Assembly (NCBI GenBank): GCA_017469785.1
Contig: JAFUFU010000048.1
Location: 1 to 64,000 of the forward strand
DNA length: 64,000 bases
Reading direction: 5' to 3'
DNA from: Treponema sp.
GTDB lineage: Bacteria; Spirochaetota; Spirochaetia; Treponematales; Treponemataceae
Below the pieces are notes generated by a model. The model saw nothing but the letters and a program-made list of their open reading frames with translations. It was not told the DNA's origin and made no database searches. Below are positions 16,948 to 25,570 of the stretch, piece by piece (within the stretch, counting starts at the first letter, position 1; each line of letters opens with the position of its first letter). A program made the position numbers and the translations under genes.

Positions 16948-18473
16948 TAATTTATGAAGCTGTTTCAACTTATCATTTACTAAGAGCTTTATTACATTGC
17001 AAGAAAAATAAAAAGGATTCAATTCTTTTGATTGCGCAAATAAGAATTCACCTTCTTGGTGAAGAGTTAAAAAAATATTTGAATGAAAATTTCTTAAAAG
17101 TTATTTCATATGATATTTCTTATGCTAATAAAAAAAATGATAAGGCTGTAAAAAAATATTTTCAGTCTTTATTGGGTAATATAAAAAAATATGAAACAAT
17201 TTATTGCGGGTGCCCACATTTTGCATTTGGTTATTATCTTTCTATTACGAATACACCTTTTGTTTTCTGTGAAGATGCGGCTGGTATTCTTACCAGACCA
17301 GAGATTATTAAAAATCTTAATGATGAGATAGAGTTAAGAAAAGAGTTTAATAAAAAATGTATAGAGCACGGACTTTATGATGGTAATAATAAAAATATTG
17401 TAAATTATTTTTGTAATTTGACGGCACAATGTGATCTAAAAAATATTCCTAAGGAAAAAATTGTTGATTTTGATGTGGTAAAAGAACTTTCTTTACTGCC
17501 AGAATTAGAACGCAAAGAGCTAATTTCAGCATTTATAGGTGATATAAAAATTAATTGTCCAAAGGATAGTTCAGTTATTCTTACACAGTATTTTACAGGG
17601 CATCAGATTCTTACTTTTGAAGCGCAGATATTGGTGTATCAACTTGTAGTTGATTATTTTTTTAGTGATGTAAAACTTGTGTTTAAGCCGCATCCAGATG
17701 ATATTTTATATTACAAAAAGCTTTTTCCTCAAAGTGAAGTAATACGTCAGGTTTTTCCGTCGGAGTTTATTCCCTTTATTTTTGATCCAAAACCTAAATG
17801 TGTGGCAACGGTTTCTTCAACAGGTATTTATAACTTGCGTGGTCATTTTGAAGAATGCTTTGAACTTGATGTTGATTTTGAAAAACGATTTCCATTTATT
17901 CACAGATATTATGCAGCGTTCCGTATTTATGATGCTCTTAAAATGAATGTTAATAAAATTGGCTGCAACGACATTCTTCTTGAACAGTTCGAGAACAAAT
18001 ATGGCGCTTCAACAGAAAAACAAAATACAGCCTGTGTAATTGATGACATAAAATCAGAAGAAGAGGAAGACAGAAATAAAATCATAAGTCTTCTGGATAA
18101 TTTGAATCCGAATGACTGCGCTATTTTTATTAATTCTACAGGTGATTTCTGCTGGTATGATTATTTCCGTAAGGATTTATGGCAGAATATTGTGCCTGTT
18201 GTAATTCAAAAAAGTGTAATCAATCCTAAGAAAGAAGATTTTTATGCTTCACCTGATGAAGAAGTTATTTATGTTTACTCAAAGAATAAGGAGATTTTGA
18301 ATATGGCAAAAGAAATTCATATTGAAAAAGATTTGACTAATACAAATTTAAAAGTAACGACTGCAGAGTTATCTCATGAGCAGGAAAGAATAAAGATTCT
18401 TGAAGGAATGCTTGCCGCTACGGAAAGAAGGCTTTTACTTTATATTAATAAAGAAAATGAAACGGAAAAGTGA
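16944..18473 (+). CDS. Putative glycosyltransferase with a sialyl/polysialyltransferase-like layout
   Basis: 509 residues, very AT-rich. The central part reads like a GT-B fold: VILTQYFTG near residue 210, then LVFKPHPDD near residue 248, FPSEFIPFIFD near residue 270, and VATVSSTGIYN near residue 288. The KPHP segment plus a late Ser-Ser/Thr-Gly loop is the layout of bacterial sialyl- and polysialyltransferases that use CMP-sugars. Two CMP-ulosonate synthetase genes lie 1.4 kb downstream, which supports this reading. The C-terminal 130 residues end in a charged coiled-coil-like helix. The family assignment is tentative; I am more confident that it is a glycosyltransferase than which donor it uses. 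Confidence 0.55.
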   Translation: MIIYEAVSTYHLLRALLHCKKNKKDSILLIAQIRIHLLGEELKKYLNENFLKVISYDISYANKKNDKAVKKYFQSLLGNIKKYETIYCGCPHFAFGYYLSITNTPFVFCEDAAGILTRPEIIKNLNDEIELRKEFNKKCIEHGLYDGNNKNIVNYFCNLTAQCDLKNIPKEKIVDFDVVKELSLLPELERKELISAFIGDIKINCPKDSSVILTQYFTGHQILTFEAQILVYQLVVDYFFSDVKLVFKPHPDDILYYKKLFPQSEVIRQVFPSEFIPFIFDPKPKCVATVSSTGIYNLRGHFEECFELDVDFEKRFPFIHRYYAAFRIYDALKMNVNKIGCNDILLEQFENKYGASTEKQNTACVIDDIKSEEEEDRNKIISLLDNLNPNDCAIFINSTGDFCWYDYFRKDLWQNIVPVVIQKSVINPKKEDFYASPDEEVIYVYSKNKEILNMAKEIHIEKDLTNTNLKVTTAELSHEQERIKILEGMLAATERRLLLYINKENETEK

Positions 18474-18518
18474 TTCTTAAAGAATAGAATAATTGAAAAA
18501 ATAAAGCAGTGTTATTAT

Positions 18519-18556
18519 ACTGAAAAAAAGTGGTACATATACCGTTTTTTTTCAGT
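18519..18556. terminator. A-stem-T hairpin between glycosyltransferase and ATPase
   Basis: ACTGAAAAAAA (18519-18529) pairs with TTTTTTTTCAGT, and an inner GGTA/TACC pair closes a four-base loop. The A-tract/T-tract arrangement suits termination on both strands. It lies 11 bp before the GTG of the ATPase gene, so that gene's transcript must read through the structure or start inside it. Confidence 0.5.
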
Positions 18557-18567
18557 GTGAGGTTATT

Positions 18568-19857
18568 GTGAAAATACTTCGTCCAAGATATATCGAAGCC
18601 CTTAAGAATCGTATGAACAACGGTCTTATAAAGGTTGTAACAGGAATCAGACGGTGCGGAAAATCCTATCTGCTGTTTAATCTGTTTGTTGACTTTTTAA
18701 AAAGTACCGGTGTTTCTGATGATTGTATTATTGAATTGGCTTTAGATGATGACTTGAATGAGAAATATAGGAATCCGGAAGAGCTCTCGGCTTATATTCG
18801 TTCTTTAGTGAAAGATGCTGACAAAACTTATTATATTTTACTTGATGAGATTCAGTTTGCAATAAGTGATGAAGAATACAAACATCCTGAAAAACCAATA
18901 AAAATATACAGTATGCTGAATGGCCTTTTAAGACTTTCGAATGTAGATGTTTATATAACAGGCTCTAATTCAAGATTTTTATCTAAAGATATTCTTACTG
19001 AATTTCGCGGACGTGGTGATGAAGTTCATGTTCTTCCATTTTCGTTTAGTGAATATTTACAGGGCTATAGTGGAGATGTTTATCACGCATGGTCAGATTA
19101 CATTGTTTATGGCGGCTTACCTCTTGTGCTGAACATGAAAACTGATGAGCAAAAATCTTCTTACTTGATAAATTTGTTCACAGAAACATATATTAAAGAT
19201 ATTATTGCAAGAAATAAAATTGAAAAAACTCAAGAGCTGGAAAACCTTATAGATGTTCTTGCTTCCAGTACAGGTTCATATACAAATCCAACACGGATCT
19301 TAAAGACGTTTCAAACGGTTCTGCATTCAAAATTAAGCATTAATACTCTTATAAATTTTTTTGATTATCTTGAGGATTCCTTTATTATAAATACAGCAAA
19401 GAGATATGATGTAAAAGGTCGAAAGTATATAGGCTCGTTGAATAAGTATTATTTTGAGGATGTTGGATTAAGAAATGCCCGTTTGAATTTCAGACAGATA
19501 GAAGAAAGCCATCTTATGGAAAATGTCATTTATAATGAATTACGTTATAGAGGCTTTAATGTTGATGTCGGTATTGTTGAGAAACGAGAGCTTGATGATG
19601 GCAAAAAGAAACGGGTACAGTACGAAATTGATTTTATAGCAAATCAGGGAAGCAGAAAATATTACATACAGTCTGCATTAAATATCTCATCAATTGAAAA
19701 ATCAGATCAGGAAAAGAAATCTTTGAAAAGTGTAAATGACAGTTTCAAAAAGATTATCATTGTAAAAGATATAATAAAAACATATATGGATGATGATGGT
19801 ATAATGATTATCAGCCTTTTTGATTTTTTACAGGATGAAAATAGTTTGAATTTTTAA
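18568..19857 (+). CDS. AAA_14/DUF4143 ATPase (first copy in window)
   Basis: 429 residues, starting at GTG with GAGG 5 bp upstream. Walker A VTGIRRCGKSYLL is near residue 25, Walker B YYILLDEIQ near residue 91, and the sensor segment VYITGSNSRFLSK near residue 131. The C-terminal DUF4143 part contains YFEDVGLRNARL near residue 297, ENVIYNELRYRG near residue 321 and EIDFIANQGSRKYY near residue 361, a pattern similar to PD-(D/E)XK nuclease folds but with Ala-Asn-Gln in place of the usual Glu-x-Lys. The physiological role of this widespread family is unknown. It splits the glycan operon; unlike the 33940 and 35354 ATPases it has no recognisable inverted repeats at its ends. Confidence 0.85.
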   Translation: MKILRPRYIEALKNRMNNGLIKVVTGIRRCGKSYLLFNLFVDFLKSTGVSDDCIIELALDDDLNEKYRNPEELSAYIRSLVKDADKTYYILLDEIQFAISDEEYKHPEKPIKIYSMLNGLLRLSNVDVYITGSNSRFLSKDILTEFRGRGDEVHVLPFSFSEYLQGYSGDVYHAWSDYIVYGGLPLVLNMKTDEQKSSYLINLFTETYIKDIIARNKIEKTQELENLIDVLASSTGSYTNPTRILKTFQTVLHSKLSINTLINFFDYLEDSFIINTAKRYDVKGRKYIGSLNKYYFEDVGLRNARLNFRQIEESHLMENVIYNELRYRGFNVDVGIVEKRELDDGKKKRVQYEIDFIANQGSRKYYIQSALNISSIEKSDQEKKSLKSVNDSFKKIIIVKDIIKTYMDDDGIMIISLFDFLQDENSLNF

Positions 19858-19919
19858 ATGTTATTGATAATTCTGTTTCTTTTAAGATATAGAATTTTTA
19901 TTGTAGGAGGAAAAGTTTA

Positions 19920-20684
19920 ATGAAAATTGTTGGTGTAATTCCATCTCGTTATGCTTCTACTAGATTTCCTGGCAAAGGGCTTTCTGACATTTGTGGAAAG
20001 CCAATGCTTTGGTGGGTATATAGAAGCTTAAAAAATGCAAAGGGAATTGATGAGGCGTATGTTGCAACTGATGATCAAAGAATTATTGATGCTTGTAATA
20101 AGTATGGAATTCCGTCGGTTATGACATCTGATTCTTGTCCGACTCATCTTGAACGGCTTTATGAGTTTTCTGAAAAAATAGCAGCTGATTTTTATATTAA
20201 TGTAAATGGCGATGAGCCTTTGATTGAAAGTTCTGCTATTGAAGCTCTTATTCCATCTTCAAATATAGATTCGAAAAGTGATTATTTTGCAAATGGTATG
20301 ATGATTTTAAGAGATCCAATTGATGCTTTCGACAGTTCTAAAATTAAAATTGCTACAGATATGAATGGTTATGGATTATATATGGCCCGAAGTCCAATTC
20401 CTTATCCAAAAGCAAGAAGTAATTTTGACTTAAAGAAATTTGTTGGAGTTCAGTGTTTTTCTAAAAGTGCATTAGATTTTGTTAATAAAACTCCGCGAGG
20501 CTATCTTGAAAGTATAGAAGATATTGATGAATTTCGATTTATAGAAAATGGATTCAAGATAAAATTTATTATGACTGAGGCTACAACCCTTTCTGTTGAT
20601 ACTCCAAAAGATTTGGAGAAGGTTCGAGCAATTATGGCTAAGAGGCTGGAGTCTGAAAAAACTGTGGGGGGGGGACAAATGTAG
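19920..20684 (+). CDS. kdsB: CMP-KDO synthetase family protein with 3' G9 tract
   Basis: 254 residues; AGGAGG precedes the ATG by 9 bp. VIPSRYASTRFPGKGL at the start is the KdsB nucleotide-binding loop, followed by IYVNVNGDEP-type sequence (FYINVNGDEPLI near residue 94) with the metal-binding Asp, and FRFIENGFKI near residue 202. KdsB activates 3-deoxy-D-manno-octulosonate with CTP for LPS core. In this operon, where a pyruvate-type aldolase and a second CMP-transferase follow, the substrate may be another ulosonate. A run of nine Gs (20666-20674) lies five codons before the stop, so slippage would change only the C terminus but would also alter the spacing to the next gene. Confidence 0.85.
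   Translation: MKIVGVIPSRYASTRFPGKGLSDICGKPMLWWVYRSLKNAKGIDEAYVATDDQRIIDACNKYGIPSVMTSDSCPTHLERLYEFSEKIAADFYINVNGDEPLIESSAIEALIPSSNIDSKSDYFANGMMILRDPIDAFDSSKIKIATDMNGYGLYMARSPIPYPKARSNFDLKKFVGVQCFSKSALDFVNKTPRGYLESIEDIDEFRFIENGFKIKFIMTEATTLSVDTPKDLEKVRAIMAKRLESEKTVGGGQM
20666..20674 (+). repeat. G9 homopolymer at the kdsB 3' end
   Basis: Nine consecutive Gs inside the coding frame, giving Val-Gly-Gly-Gly-Gln-Met-stop. Loss of one G would skip the stop at 20682 and continue for 17 more codons to a TAA at 20734-20736 that overlaps the ATG of the next gene (TAATG). Gain of one G would stop four codons later. Confidence 0.9.
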
Positions 20685-20735
20685 AGTAGTTTTATTATGC
20701 AACTTTCCATTTTGTATTCCAGGGGAGGTTGCATA

Positions 20736-21392
20736 ATGAAAATTGTTGCTGTTGTTCCAATGAAATTGACTAATCGTCGTTTACCGAATAAGAATACAAA
20801 GCCTTTTAGTGATGGAACACCTTTATGTTCCTGCATATTAAAAACATTGGCTTCGGTAAATGAACTTGATGAAGTATATGTTTATTGCAGTAATGATGAA
20901 ATAAAAGATTTTTTACCTAAAGGGATAAAATTCTTGAAGCGAAGTTCGGCTTTAGATCAGGATACTTCAACTATGAATGATGTTCTTCAAAGCTTTGTAA
21001 ATATCGTTCCTGCAGATATATATGTGCTTACGCATGCAACTGCACCCTTTATGAGTGCAGAATCAATTTCAAAAGGAATAGATGCTGTAAAAAATAAAGG
21101 GTATGATTCTGCTTTTGCAGCAAAAAAGATTCAGGAATTTTTGTGGCAGGATGGAAAACCTTTAAATTATGATATAAACCATATTCCGCGCACTCAGGAT
21201 TTGCCAGTTCTTTATGCGGAAACTTGTGGTCTTTATGTTTTTAAGAATGAATTGATAATTAAAGAAAACAGAAGAATTGGAGTTAATCCATACATTGTGG
21301 AAGTTGGAGGCTTTGAAACAATTGATATTGATGAAGCTGATGACTTTGCAATTGCTGATGCTGTTTTCTGTTATAAGAAAACTTGTAGGTAA
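20736..21392 (+). CDS. Cytidylyltransferase-domain protein (NeuA-like CMP-sugar synthetase)
   Basis: 218 residues from ATG 20736, chosen for GGGGAGG 6 bp upstream. The N terminus MKIVAVVPMKLTNRRLPNKN is the NeuA/KdsB nucleotide-binding loop in a variant form, with THATAPFMSAESI near residue 93 matching the CMP-acylneuraminate synthetase HxTxPF pattern, and FETIDIDEADDF near residue 190 the late metal-binding Asp cluster. It should transfer CMP to an ulosonic acid. It sits between kdsB and the aldolase. Because KdsB and this protein are both present, at least two CMP-sugars, or one sugar and a housekeeping KDO, are implied. Confidence 0.8.
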   Translation: MKIVAVVPMKLTNRRLPNKNTKPFSDGTPLCSCILKTLASVNELDEVYVYCSNDEIKDFLPKGIKFLKRSSALDQDTSTMNDVLQSFVNIVPADIYVLTHATAPFMSAESISKGIDAVKNKGYDSAFAAKKIQEFLWQDGKPLNYDINHIPRTQDLPVLYAETCGLYVFKNELIIKENRRIGVNPYIVEVGGFETIDIDEADDFAIADAVFCYKKTCR

Positions 21393-21409
21393 GGAGAATT
21401 ATCTCTGCA

Positions 21410-22984
21410 ATGAGTAACATAAGCATTCTTGATTGTACCCTGAGAGATGGCGGATACATCAATAACTGGGAATTTGGACATGACTCAATAAAACAGATTT
21501 TGCATAGTCTTTGCGAATCTAATGTAGAAATTATTGAATGCGGTTTTTTACGTGATGAAGACTATAATGTAAACCGCTCGGTTTTTTCTTCAGTCGAACA
21601 GATTGCAGAGATGATTCAGCCTAAAAAGGAATCTGCAATGTATGTTGCAATGATTGCTTTAGGGGATATTGATGTAAACAAAATATCTGAAAGAACTGAA
21701 AATTCAATTGATGGAATCCGGCTCACATTTCATAAGCATCAATGGAATGAGGCAAAAGAATCTGCAAAAATCCTTATGGAAAAAGGGTATAAGGTTTTTG
21801 TTCAGCCAGTCGGTACAACTTCGTATTCAGATATGGAACTTTTAAAATTAGTTCTGGATGTGAATATTTTAAAGCCGTTCGCTTTTTATCTTGTAGATAC
21901 CCTTGGTATAATGTACAGAAAAGATTTACAGCGTTCATTTTTTTTGATTGATAATAATCTTGATTCAGAAATTTCTGTCGGCTTCCATTCTCATAATAAT
22001 CTTCAGCTTTCTTTTGCAAATGCACAGGAATTGATGCGTTTTCATACAAAGCGAAAAATCATTATCGATGCTTCAGTATATGGAATGGGACGTGGGGTTG
22101 GAAATCTTTCTTCTGAACTTTTAACCCAGTACATAAATGCAAATGTTGAAGAGCGTTATTCGATTTTGCCGCTTTTAAAAATTGCGGATGAATATTTAAT
22201 TGAGATTTATAATAAACATCGCTGGGGATACAGTCTTCCGTATTTTTTATCCGGCATCGAAAAATGTCATCCTAATTATGCTTCATACCTTATGGAAAAG
22301 GAAACACTTTCCATTGAATCGATTTCTAAAGTTTTAAGTTTACTGCCTGTAGATAAAAGAAATCTTTTTGATAAAAATCTTATTGAAGAATTATATCTGG
22401 AATATCAAAAATCAGATATTGATGATAATGATGTAGTAAAGGAACTAAAAGAAGTTTGCGAAAATAAAACTGTTCTTTTGCTTGCATCAGGAAAATCTAT
22501 TCTTCAAAAAGTTGAAGAAATCAAGACTGTTATTAAGAACGAGAAAGCCGTTGTTTTTGCGATAAATTTTTCTCCAGACTTTTTTAAAAGCGATTATGTT
22601 TTTGTTACAAATCAAAAGAGGCTCTCAAATTTAAAAAATGTAAATTCTGCAAAAGTGATTGCATCAAGTAATCTCAAAAACGAAGAATTCAGTTTTGATT
22701 ATATAATCAATTATTCTTCATATCTTGGAATCGGTTCAGGTTCTGACAATGCAGGTGCAATGCTTATAAGACTTCTATCAAAAATAAATGTTGGAATGTT
22801 ATATCTGGCTGGTTTTGATGGATTTAACCCGAATACGGTTGAGAACTACTGTGTGCAGAATAACTCTGCCATTTTGGAATCTGAAACTGCAGCTCAAAAG
22901 AATCAGTCAATTTCGACTCAATTGAAAAATGCTTTGAATAAAGTCTCGTATAAGCTTCTTACACCAACAAGGTATGAGATTTAA
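21410..22984 (+). CDS. DRE-TIM aldolase fused to a Rossmann-like C-terminal domain
   Basis: 524 residues. The N-terminal 300 residues are a DRE-TIM metallolyase (4-hydroxy-2-oxovalerate aldolase/HMG-CoA lyase superfamily): LDCTLRDGGYINNW at residue 6 and GFHSHNNLQLSFANA near residue 195 supply the divalent-metal ligands. Residues 340-490 form a separate domain with VLLLASGKSI, then AINFSPDF and DYVFVTNQKR, a pattern reminiscent of MptE/DUF115 or GT42 folds; this comparison is tentative. Such aldolases add pyruvate to an aldehyde, which would give a 3-deoxy-2-ulosonate. Position between a CMP-sugar synthetase and a phosphatase supports that. AAGGAG lies upstream of the ATG. Confidence 0.75.
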   Translation: MSNISILDCTLRDGGYINNWEFGHDSIKQILHSLCESNVEIIECGFLRDEDYNVNRSVFSSVEQIAEMIQPKKESAMYVAMIALGDIDVNKISERTENSIDGIRLTFHKHQWNEAKESAKILMEKGYKVFVQPVGTTSYSDMELLKLVLDVNILKPFAFYLVDTLGIMYRKDLQRSFFLIDNNLDSEISVGFHSHNNLQLSFANAQELMRFHTKRKIIIDASVYGMGRGVGNLSSELLTQYINANVEERYSILPLLKIADEYLIEIYNKHRWGYSLPYFLSGIEKCHPNYASYLMEKETLSIESISKVLSLLPVDKRNLFDKNLIEELYLEYQKSDIDDNDVVKELKEVCENKTVLLLASGKSILQKVEEIKTVIKNEKAVVFAINFSPDFFKSDYVFVTNQKRLSNLKNVNSAKVIASSNLKNEEFSFDYIINYSSYLGIGSGSDNAGAMLIRLLSKINVGMLYLAGFDGFNPNTVENYCVQNNSAILESETAAQKNQSISTQLKNALNKVSYKLLTPTRYEI

Positions 22985-22997
22985 GGATTTTGATTGT

Positions 22998-23636
22998 ATG
23001 AAAAAACTTGTTTTATTTGATTTTGACGGTACCCTTGCTGATACTTCGGAAGGTATAATTAACTCTCATAAATATGCTCATAAAATGATGGGGCGGGAGA
23101 TTCCTTCTGATGAAGTTCTTTATTCTGTAATTGGCGGTCCATTGCTTCAGACATATATGAACCGTTTTGGTTTTAATGAAAATGAGGCAATAGAAGCTGT
23201 AAAGTATTATAGAGAGTTTTATGCGAAGCAGGGAATTAATGAGGCTCAGCTTTATCCTGGAATAAAAGACCTTCTTATTACCTTAAAACAGAACGGCATT
23301 TTTGCTGGTGTTGCTACATTAAAAGCTGAAAAGTTTGCAAAAATAATGTCAGAGAATCTTGGTATTGCTGAATACTTTTCAGTAATTCACGGGATTGATG
23401 CTAATGATAAAAGTTCAAAGGCTGATATTATAAAACGTTGCCTTGCAGATACCGGAATAAACTGTACTGATGCTTTGATGGTAGGTGACAGTATTCATGA
23501 TTACAATGGTGCAGTTGAGGCCGGAATTGATTTTACAGGTGTTACTTATGGATTTGGCTTTGCTAATAATTCAGAAAAAAAGAGTTTTGTAACTTCTGCA
23601 AAAGAACTGAAGCATTATATTTTGAAAGAGTTTTGA
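22998..23636 (+). CDS. HAD-superfamily phosphatase (phosphoglycolate phosphatase-like)
   Basis: 212 residues from ATG 22998, immediately before the catalytic strand; an earlier in-frame ATG at 22974 overlaps the aldolase gene and is less likely. LFDFDGTLADTSEG at residue 5 holds both catalytic aspartates, ATLKAEKFAK near residue 106 the Thr/Lys motifs, and MVGDSIHDYNGAVEAG near residue 160 motif IV. The helical cap insert after the first motif is of C1 type as in Gph. In the ulosonate module it may dephosphorylate the sugar acid before CMP activation, as KdsC does for KDO-8-phosphate; this role is inferred from position. Confidence 0.82.
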   Translation: MKKLVLFDFDGTLADTSEGIINSHKYAHKMMGREIPSDEVLYSVIGGPLLQTYMNRFGFNENEAIEAVKYYREFYAKQGINEAQLYPGIKDLLITLKQNGIFAGVATLKAEKFAKIMSENLGIAEYFSVIHGIDANDKSSKADIIKRCLADTGINCTDALMVGDSIHDYNGAVEAGIDFTGVTYGFGFANNSEKKSFVTSAKELKHYILKEF

Positions 23637-23644
23637 TTGGTATA

Positions 23645-23693
23645 ACAAAGTAAAAACTTGCTCATGAAATGAAGTTTTATTACACTCTTTGTA
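23645..23693. terminator. Imperfect stem-loop after the ulosonate operon
   Basis: ACAAAG and CTTTGT form the outer arms, and TAAAAACTT pairs with AAGTTTTA with one bulge around a 12-nt loop. It lies between two convergent operons, where a bidirectional terminator is expected; there is no clean T-run, so the assignment is weak. Confidence 0.35.
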
Positions 23694-23745
23694 CTTATAT
23701 TTATTATTATTGAAAAAATATTTTTATTATAACGATAGAAAAATC

Positions 23746-24249
23746 TTAAAACACGCTCTCAAATTCCTCGGTTGTAAGTGCTTTCCAAGTGAGATTCGGC
23801 TGTAACCTTGCTAAATGGGAGCGTGCTTGGGCTATGCACTTTTTGGAAAAAAGAAAAATATATTCGTTATGAATCTTTGAAACATCTTCAGAAAAAAGTC
23901 CTTTACTTCCGTCGATTTTGTCTTTTAAATCACTCTTTCTTATATTTACAGGTGATTTATATCGGAATCGACATTCTCCGAGAAGATATTTTCCACTCCT
24001 CTTGCCTGTAAGATTAATGCCGATAAGGAAATCCATTGTGCTTGGTAAAGGATTCTTCTTCTGTAAAACTGCGACTTTATCGAGATTTACGACTATATTG
24101 CTTGCTTTAGCTGAGTCTTCACCTTCATTTTTGCAAAGTTCAGAATATGAGATTCGTGCTTTCAGAAACGTCTTATACAACTCCGATTTTTTGGTAACTT
24201 CCTCATCATATTTGTATTGAGAAGCGAGGTTAGTCATCGAATTGTCCAT
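23746..24249 (-). CDS. Uncharacterised partner of the AAA ATPase, possible nuclease
   Basis: 167 residues, no family recognised with certainty. The middle reads TMDFLIGINLT, then KYLLGECRFRYKSP, an acidic strand followed by Glu-x-Arg, the spacing of a PD-(D/E)XK active site with Arg at the usual Lys position. The DUF234 ATPase at 35354 has a very similar IGECKFR segment in its nuclease-like domain. The C-terminal part is basic (CIAQARSHLARLQP). It overlaps the ATPase gene by 20 bp and is translated second. An effector role in a two-gene defence system is inference from operon layout and this motif. Confidence 0.5.
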   Translation of the reverse strand: MDNSMTNLASQYKYDEEVTKKSELYKTFLKARISYSELCKNEGEDSAKASNIVVNLDKVAVLQKKNPLPSTMDFLIGINLTGKRSGKYLLGECRFRYKSPVNIRKSDLKDKIDGSKGLFSEDVSKIHNEYIFLFSKKCIAQARSHLARLQPNLTWKALTTEEFESVF

Positions 24250-25546
24250 ACTGACTTATCCTTTCCAGCGCAATATTAAAAGATTCAAAAATAGGTTCTA
24301 TATCATCTTCTAGATTCCTAAAAGAATATTTTCCGAAATCTTTGTCGGATACTTTTTCAGCCAAATAGAATGAAGTTTTGACACCTTCTTTATGGGAAAT
24401 GTACTTTAACGCACTTATCATATCAGGGCTGTGACTTGCCAATAAAATAGTGCAATGCAACAATTTGTTAATCTGAATTATTACTCGGGCATAATCGACA
24501 ATCCATTTTGGATGCAAGTGAACTTCGGGTTCGTCAATTATCAGCAATGTGTCGGAATTCAAATGACCATTTTTAAAAAGCATCTCCAAAGTTGCGAAAC
24601 ACTTTATGCCATCCGCTGCCTGCGACAAAGATATTTTTGAGCCGTCTTTTGATTTATAAACGAATATTTGGGAGAAAAGGTTTTCCTCAAGTTCTATATC
24701 TCCGTGAAGTATTTCAGAGAAAAGATTATTTAGAACTCTAGAATTGGAAATATGCTTTTTGTTTGCATAGAGCAGTTTAGAATTGGGATTTAGATGTACA
24801 ATTCCGTCATCTCCCATCATATTTGAGTCAAATATTGTTGGTTGACCGATATAAATAACATCTGAAAAAGATTTTGGGGGAACGATATAGTTCTCGCTTT
24901 TGTTTATAAGCTGAACACCGTATTCGGAAATATTGAAATTCCAATCTTTTACCGACTCACCAAAATAGTTCATGTATTGTAAATCATAAAACGACTTTGT
25001 CCGTGAAACTTTCTGCTTTTGAATTTTTCCTATCGTCGTAGCAATAAAGTCTGCAAAATCGGAAATCAAATCAATAAAAGATGTATATCCTGCATTGCTC
25101 CTTGAGAATTTATCTCTATATAAATTACAAAGCCGTGTAAACTCAAAAGAATCTATTTTTTTTTCAATCTCCGCATTCTTTATTTCTGGAATGAAATCTT
25201 TGGTTATAAACTCCTGCAATGTGTCATAAGTTGAGAGGTATTTGCGAATAAATGTAAAAATTTCACGGTTTGTCTTTAGCTTTGAAAGAGAAACTTCACT
25301 CCTTACCATTAGCTGCAATATTTGTGATAAAAATTCCTGAATTTGCTGTAATTGTTCTTCATAAAAATTTTCAACTAATTCGTCAAAATTTATGGAAGTA
25401 TATAAAAAACCGAAGAGTAGTTTTGAGATTGTCGTTTTTCCAGAGCCATTTTCACCAGTCAGTACGGAAACAGAATCCAAATTTATGGTTGCTTCCTCGA
25501 TCGCTCTTGTATTCTGAATTTGAATTGAAAATTTAGGTGAATCCAC
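24230..25546 (-). CDS. AAA family ATPase (OLD/PARIS-type), first gene of a two-gene unit
   Basis: 438 residues starting at GTG with AAGGA 6 bp upstream. Walker A VLTGENGSGKTTIS begins near residue 28, just after a strand that reads IQIQNTRAIEEATI as in RecF/SMC-like ATPases. A long helical insert (residues 55-190) follows, then the signature-like SLSQAADGIKCFATLEML near residue 302 and Walker B LLIIDEPEVHLHPKW near residue 335, with ILLASHSPDMI as switch. The DEPExHLHP form is typical of ATPases in OLD, Septu, PARIS and retron-associated defence systems. No TOPRIM domain is present in this protein. The overlap with the 167-residue partner suggests one complex. Confidence 0.82.
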   Translation of the reverse strand: MDSPKFSIQIQNTRAIEEATINLDSVSVLTGENGSGKTTISKLLFGFLYTSINFDELVENFYEEQLQQIQEFLSQILQLMVRSEVSLSKLKTNREIFTFIRKYLSTYDTLQEFITKDFIPEIKNAEIEKKIDSFEFTRLCNLYRDKFSRSNAGYTSFIDLISDFADFIATTIGKIQKQKVSRTKSFYDLQYMNYFGESVKDWNFNISEYGVQLINKSENYIVPPKSFSDVIYIGQPTIFDSNMMGDDGIVHLNPNSKLLYANKKHISNSRVLNNLFSEILHGDIELEENLFSQIFVYKSKDGSKISLSQAADGIKCFATLEMLFKNGHLNSDTLLIIDEPEVHLHPKWIVDYARVIIQINKLLHCTILLASHSPDMISALKYISHKEGVKTSFYLAEKVSDKDFGKYSFRNLEDDIEPIFESFNIALERISQYGQFDD

Positions 25547-25570
25547 AATTTTTCCTTTTACTATTATATT

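Noticed and set aside
18474..19919. A fourth inverted-repeat cassette around the ATPase at 18568
   Set aside because: Flanks show only a loose AT-rich resemblance (TAGAAT-type) in direct orientation, without the CTTTGACAT core.
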